From an uncultured Pelagibacteraceae bacterium (GTDB taxonomy: Bacteria > Pseudomonadota > Alphaproteobacteria > Pelagibacterales > Pelagibacteraceae), in assembly GCA_902525565.1 (NCBI GenBank), contig CABZHY010000001.1:124001-188000 (forward strand): 64,000 nt of DNA, read 5' to 3'. How positions within the stretch are numbered: position 1 is the stretch's first letter; every line of letters begins with the position of its first letter. The notes under the pieces were generated by a model. It had not been told where the DNA came from, searched no databases, and saw only the letters and a list, made by a program, of their open reading frames with translations. Shown here piece by piece: positions 59,872 through 64,000 of the stretch. Position numbers and translations under genes: made by a program.

Positions 59872-60627
59872 ATGATAAAGATAAATTCAAAAAATGTAGA
59901 TGTTTTCTATGGAAAGAAACAAGCTCTATTCAATATAAACTTAGATATTGAAGAAAATCAGGTTACAGCACTAATTGGTCCTTCAGGTTGTGGTAAATCT
60001 ACTTTTTTAAGATGTCTTAATAGAATGAATGATGTGATTGATATATGCAGAGTTAAAGGTCAGATTATTATCAATGATTTTGATATCAATGACAAGAGTT
60101 GTGATGTAGTTAGATTAAGAGAAAAAATTGGTATGGTTTTTCAAAAACCAAATCCTTTTCCTAAAACTATTTATGAAAACATTTCTTATGGCCCAACAAT
60201 TCATGGCATGGCTCAATCAAAAAATGAAATGGATGAAATAGTTGAAAATAGCTTAAAAAAAGCAGCGTTATGGGAAGAGGTCAAAGATAGACTTCATGAA
60301 CCAGGAACTGGTTTGTCTGGTGGACAACAACAAAGATTATGCATAGCAAGGGCTATTTCAGTTAAACCTGAAGTTATTCTAATGGACGAGCCTTGTTCTG
60401 CTTTAGATCCTATTGCTACAGCTCAAATAGAAGAACTAATTGATGAGTTAAAAAAAGACCATACTATTATAATAGTTACTCATTCAATGGCTCAAGCAGC
60501 AAGAGTATCCCAAAACACAGGCTTTTTTCATTTGGGAGAATTGATAGAACATGGTTCTACTGATAAAATATTTAAGAATCCTGAAAATAAAAGAACTCAG
60601 GATTATATTACAGGGAGGTTTGGATAA
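59872..60627 (+). CDS. pstB: Phosphate ABC transporter ATPase PstB
   Basis: ATPase of the Pst importer. From the ATG at 59872 (GGAG 5 bases before it) the protein is 251 residues; an upstream ATG at 59851 is inside pstA. It has [15 protein letters not shown], Walker [29 protein letters not shown], signature [15 protein letters not shown], Walker [17 protein letters not shown] and the switch His in [17 protein letters not shown] after the Q-loop is diagnostic for PstB. It overlaps phoU by one base. Confidence 0.97.
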   Translation: MIKINSKNVDVFYGKKQALFNINLDIEENQVTALIGPSGCGKSTFLRCLNRMNDVIDICRVKGQIIINDFDINDKSCDVVRLREKIGMVFQKPNPFPKTIYENISYGPTIHGMAQSKNEMDEIVENSLKKAALWEEVKDRLHEPGTGLSGGQQQRLCIARAISVKPEVILMDEPCSALDPIATAQIEELIDELKKDHTIIIVTHSMAQAARVSQNTGFFHLGELIEHGSTDKIFKNPENKRTQDYITGRFG

Positions 60628-61334
60628 TGGTTGAAGCACCACACACGGTTAAGTCTTACGAGGAAGAACTTAAAAATTTAAATAGTAATATAATTAAAAT
60701 GGGTGGTTTTTGCGAGGAGTCATTAGGCAAGGCTATTCAAGCCATTACCACAAGAAATAGTGATAATGCGGAAGCTGTTATAAAAGATGACGAAAAAATA
60801 GATAAGTTTGAAACTTTAATAGAGCAACAGGTGGTAAATCTAATTGCTTTAAGACAACCAATGGCAATAGATTTAAGAGAAACTGTAACCGCATTGAAAA
60901 TTTCATCTGATTTAGAACGAATAGGTGATTTGGCAAAGAATATTTCAAAAAGAACATTACTATTAAATGAAAATTTACCAAAAAATTTGACCGAAGCTTT
61001 GGTAAGAGTTTCTTCTAATGTTCAAAAACAACTAAAATCTATTTTGGATGCATATTTAGATAGGTCATCTGCTATGGCTATAAATGTCTGGGAAGGTGAT
61101 GAACAAATAGATGATTTAACAAATTTATGTATGCAAGAAGTAATAAAATATTTGAAGGAAGACGAAAAAAATCTAGATGATGGTACTCATTTATTATTTG
61201 TTACTAAAAATATTGAACGTATCGGTGATCACACAACAAACGTTGCAGAGCAGGTATATTATTTAGTTACAGGAGAGTATTTAGAAGGAGATCGTCCAAA
61301 AGGAACAGAGCCAATAGTAACAGGAGAAAAGTAA
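60627..61334 (+). CDS. phoU: Phosphate signalling protein PhoU
   Basis: Links Pst transport activity to PhoR and restrains the Pho response when phosphate is ample. The 235 residues are two three-helix repeats, each with the acidic metal-binding motif ERIGD (SDLERIGDLAKNISKR and NIERIGDHTTNVAEQV). It lies between pstB and phoB, 3 bases before the latter, the standard arrangement. Confidence 0.96.
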   Translation: MVEAPHTVKSYEEELKNLNSNIIKMGGFCEESLGKAIQAITTRNSDNAEAVIKDDEKIDKFETLIEQQVVNLIALRQPMAIDLRETVTALKISSDLERIGDLAKNISKRTLLLNENLPKNLTEALVRVSSNVQKQLKSILDAYLDRSSAMAINVWEGDEQIDDLTNLCMQEVIKYLKEDEKNLDDGTHLLFVTKNIERIGDHTTNVAEQVYYLVTGEYLEGDRPKGTEPIVTGEK

Positions 61335-61337
61335 TAA

Positions 61338-62021
61338 ATGTCTGCTCACGTGTTTATTGCTGAAGATGAAACTTCAATAGTAACGCTGCTAAAATATAAT
61401 CTTGAAAAAGAAGGTCACAAAGTAAGCTATTCCGAAAATGGTGAAGATGCACTTAAACAAATTAAAGATAAGCATCCTGACTTAATATTAATGGATTGGA
61501 TGTTGCCAGATTTGTCAGGTGTTGAAATATGTAAGAATTTAAAAAAAGATAAAAAGTATAACGACATACCTGTAATAATGTTGACAGCAAAAGGTGAGGA
61601 AGAGGACAAATTAAGAGCTTTTGATACAGGTGCAGATGATTATGTAACGAAGCCATTTAGTCAAAAAGAACTTAATGCAAGAATTAAATCACTACTTAGA
61701 AGATCAAAACCACAATCATCTGCAGATGTTGTTGAGTTTACAGATCTAAAAATAGATAGAATAACAAAAAGAGTTTATAGAAATAATGTTGAAATAAATT
61801 TAGGTCCTACAGAATTTAAATTATTAGATTTTTTTATCAAAAATCCAAAAAGAGTATATTCACGAGAACAACTATTAAACAATGTTTGGGGTGAAAATAT
61901 TTATGTAGAGTCTAGAACAGTCGATGTACATATTAGAAGATTAAGACAAGCTATTAATATAGATAAAACCAAACCATTAATTAGAACTGTAAGATCAGCA
62001 GGTTATTCTTTAGAATCTTGA
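61338..62021 (+). CDS. phoB: Phosphate regulon response regulator PhoB
   Basis: Transcription factor of the Pho regulon. The 227 residues have a receiver domain (FIAEDET acidic pocket, phospho-Asp53 in ILMDWMLPDLSG, Lys in YVTKPFS) and an OmpR/PhoB winged helix (LGPTEFKLLDFFIKNP, SRTVDVHIRRLRQAI, TVRSAGYSLE). It probably binds the repeats at 56010 and 52264. Its last 19 bases overlap the 3' end of sixA on the opposite strand. Confidence 0.95.
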   Translation: MSAHVFIAEDETSIVTLLKYNLEKEGHKVSYSENGEDALKQIKDKHPDLILMDWMLPDLSGVEICKNLKKDKKYNDIPVIMLTAKGEEEDKLRAFDTGADDYVTKPFSQKELNARIKSLLRRSKPQSSADVVEFTDLKIDRITKRVYRNNVEINLGPTEFKLLDFFIKNPKRVYSREQLLNNVWGENIYVESRTVDVHIRRLRQAINIDKTKPLIRTVRSAGYSLES

Positions 62022-62527
62022 AGGTCTTTAGGTCTCATAAATTCCTTAATTAAACCACTTCCATCTAATTTATTCCATTCATTAAAATCAAAATAAATTT
62101 TTGCAAAAGCTGATGTTGGAAATTTATAGTTTAATAACTTAAAATGATTGTTGTTATGATTTTTTGTCAGTGATCGTACTAGATTTCTAACAGCAGGCTC
62201 GTGGTTAATTAAAAGCACAGATTTAAATTTTTTAGGTGTTTTTTTTATTATATCTATAATTTTATCTTCACTTGATAGGTATAATTTTTTTGAAGAAATA
62301 ATTTTTTTTGGTTTTTCTATTTTTTTTAATAAAATTTTTAACGTTTTCTTTGTTCTTTTTGATGATGAAAGTAATATGTAATCAAACTTATATTTTTTTT
62401 TAACAAAAAATTCACAAATCTTTTTTGCATTTTTCTTGCCACGCTTACTTAAAGGTCTTTCATGATCCTCAAGATTTGGATGGTCCCAGCTAGATTTTGC
62501 ATGACGCATAACGTATAATTTGAGCAT
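62003..62527 (-). CDS. sixA: SixA-type phosphohistidine phosphatase
   Basis: Histidine-phosphatase-superfamily protein of 174 residues. It has the RHG-type motif KLYVMRHAKSSWDHP at the start, ERPLSKRGKKNAKKI, DYILLSSSKRTKKTL and a second catalytic His in LLINHEPAVRNL. The frame is open to 62620, but only the ATG at 62527 gives the family N-terminus. SixA dephosphorylates phosphohistidine on signalling or PTS proteins; here the target is unknown. It converges with phoB and is divergent from ppk across 13 bases. Confidence 0.88.
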   Translation of the reverse strand: MLKLYVMRHAKSSWDHPNLEDHERPLSKRGKKNAKKICEFFVKKKYKFDYILLSSSKRTKKTLKILLKKIEKPKKIISSKKLYLSSEDKIIDIIKKTPKKFKSVLLINHEPAVRNLVRSLTKNHNNNHFKLLNYKFPTSAFAKIYFDFNEWNKLDGSGLIKEFMRPKDLQDSKE

Positions 62528-62540
62528 AAAGTTTAAATAT

Positions 62541-64000
62541 ATGACTGCATTAAAAAAACAAGATAAAGAAATACTTAGATCTAAATACATAAATAGAGAA
62601 TTGTCTTGGCTCAAATTCAACGACAGAGTTCTTCTAGAAGCCCAAAATATTGAAAACCCACTTTATGAAAGAATTAAATTTTTATCTATAGCTGGATCAA
62701 ATTTAGATGAATTCTTTATGGTACGTGTCGCGGGTTTATATAGTCAAATCAAGCAAGAGGTAGATTCTCTTAGCTCTGATGGTCTTACTCCTGATGAACA
62801 AATGAGTGAAGTTATTTTGGAAACAAATAATCTTCTTAATAAACAAAATAAAATATATAGAGATTTAATTCTTCAATTAAAAAAAGCAAATATAAGTATA
62901 GTTAAACCTGAAAATTTAAGTAAATCGGATCAAAAAAGATTATTTAAAATTTTTAATGAAGAAATTTACCCTCTGCTAACACCATCGGCAATAGACCCAG
63001 CTCATCCCTTTCCATTTATTGCAAATCAAGGAAGAGCATTAGTTATGAGATTAAATAAGAAAAATAAAAAAAGAGTTTTAAATGCAATAATAGTAATTCC
63101 AAAAGCTTTATCAAGATTTATTGAAATAGATGGAAATAAAAGTTTTAAAAAATTTTTAATTATTGATGATGTTATAAGTTTTTTTGCTTCTGAAATATTT
63201 CCTGATCATGATTTAGATAAAAAAATGTTATTTAGAGTTATAAGAGATAGTGATGTAGAAATTCAAGAGGAGGCCGAAGATTTAGTAAGATCTTTTGAAT
63301 TGGCTTTAAAAAGAAGAAGAACAGGTGACATCGTACGTTTAGAAATTTTAAAAAATAGTAATAATGACTTAATTAAGTTTATAACCAATAAGTTAAACGT
63401 AAAATCTGAATACATCTATGAAATTGAAGGCATTGTTGGAATTCAAGATATCGACCAAGTTTGTAAAATTAAAAATTCTAAATTAAGATTTAAAAATTTT
63501 AATCCCAGAGAGGTTGAGAGATTAAAGGAATTTAATAATTTTTTTGATACTATAAAAAAAAAGGATTTAATAGTTCATCACCCTTTTGAAACATTTGATG
63601 CTGTCGTTGAGTTTTTAAATCAAGCTGCATATGATAAAAAAGTTATAGCAATTAAACAAACTCTATACAGAACAACGTTAGACTCTCCAATTGTTAAAGC
63701 CTTAATAACAGCAGCTGAAAATGGAAAGACAGTAACCGCTTTAATAGAGATCAAAGCAAGATTTGATGAAGAAGCAAACATTCAACTTTCAAGAAGTTTA
63801 GAAAAGGCAGGAATTCAAATAGTTTATGGTTTTGCAAAATATAAAACACATGCAAAATCATCTTTAATATTAAGAAAAGAGCAGGGAAAAATTCAAACTT
63901 ATATACATCTGGGAACTGGCAATTATCACCCAGTTAATGCAAAAATTTATACTGACTTATCTTTATTTAGCTCTGATAAAAAAATAGCAACTGATGTAGA
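62541..64000 (+). CDS. ppk: Polyphosphate kinase 1, N-terminal part (cut by window end)
   Basis: Synthesises polyphosphate from ATP. The open frame from ATG 62541 to the window end (486 codons visible) starts with YINRELSWLKFNDRVL and SNLDEFFMVRVAGL, continues with LLTPSAIDPAHPFPFIANQG, and includes the catalytic region KQTLYRTTLDSPIVKAL, ARFDEEANIQ, the phospho-accepting His in YKTHAKSSLIL and HLGTGNYHPVNAKIYTD. The gene continues to the right. It follows phoB on the same strand with sixA antisense in between, and polyphosphate metabolism is a common Pho-regulon function. Confidence 0.95.
   Translation, partial: MTALKKQDKEILRSKYINRELSWLKFNDRVLLEAQNIENPLYERIKFLSIAGSNLDEFFMVRVAGLYSQIKQEVDSLSSDGLTPDEQMSEVILETNNLLNKQNKIYRDLILQLKKANISIVKPENLSKSDQKRLFKIFNEEIYPLLTPSAIDPAHPFPFIANQGRALVMRLNKKNKKRVLNAIIVIPKALSRFIEIDGNKSFKKFLIIDDVISFFASEIFPDHDLDKKMLFRVIRDSDVEIQEEAEDLVRSFELALKRRRTGDIVRLEILKNSNNDLIKFITNKLNVKSEYIYEIEGIVGIQDIDQVCKIKNSKLRFKNFNPREVERLKEFNNFFDTIKKKDLIVHHPFETFDAVVEFLNQAAYDKKVIAIKQTLYRTTLDSPIVKALITAAENGKTVTALIEIKARFDEEANIQLSRSLEKAGIQIVYGFAKYKTHAKSSLILRKEQGKIQTYIHLGTGNYHPVNAKIYTDLSLFSSDKKIATDV

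Overview
The window is a gene-dense, very AT-rich (roughly 30% GC by eye) alphaproteobacterial chromosome segment. It is best explained as a Pelagibacterales (SAR11) genome. Genes overlap by 1-20 bases or are separated by a few bases, there are no insertion sequences, phage genes or CRISPR arrays, and no gene-free gap exceeds 300 bases (the largest are 44337-44526, 39725-39901, 50839-51012 and 5958-6087). Gene order follows classic alphaproteobacterial strings, but several expected members are missing from their usual slots, which fits a streamlined genome.

Layout. 1-5957: end of proS, lolC-lolD lipoprotein export and dnaE. 5958-8297: translation block rpsB-tsf-frr behind a structured rpsB leader. 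8294-17707: envelope block uppS-cdsA-dxr-bamA-skp-fabZ-lpxD-lpxA-lpxI-lpxB. 17687-25099 (minus strand): ppiD-trpE-trpG-trpD-trpC, then lexA with its own SOS box, then gltX. 25156-31607: tpiA-secG-pyrG-kdsA-eno-ftsB-like-lipA-ratA. 31600-33652 (minus): ispDF-pgpA-cinA. 33677-39619: ntrY-ntrX-trkA-trkH. 39648-44336: tRNA-Arg and the general L-amino-acid ABC transporter (aapJQMP). 44527-45163: an XRE regulator and tRNA-Asn and tRNA-Cys. 45288-50838: valS-ilvD-manC. 50839-51311: an inverted-repeat-rich gap and a small lysine-rich protein gene.

51312-64000 is a phosphate-starvation island: a lipid/diacylglycerol kinase gene divergent from a PlcP-like metallophosphoesterase and an Agt-like glycosyltransferase, then phoR, an unknown exported protein, pstS-pstC-pstA-pstB-phoU-phoB, sixA (antisense) and ppk (cut by the window end). 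Two 18-bp direct-repeat sites with 11-bp period and half-site (C/T)TGTAA(C/T) sit in front of pstS and in the kinase/PlcP divergent gap. They look like a SAR11 version of the Pho box. Together the genes suggest coordinated phosphate uptake, membrane lipid replacement (phospholipid to diacylglycerol to glycolipid) and polyphosphate metabolism under PhoBR.

Most genes are ordinary housekeeping genes. The points most worth a second look are the Pho/lipid-remodelling island with its variant Pho boxes and unknown 202-residue protein, the pseudoknotted rpsB leader, an NtrX lacking sigma-54 activator residues, a GC-rich synonymous-codon patch in ilvD, and the hairpin-rich gap beside the 69-residue lysine-rich protein. 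All calls are from reading the sequence; no database search was run.
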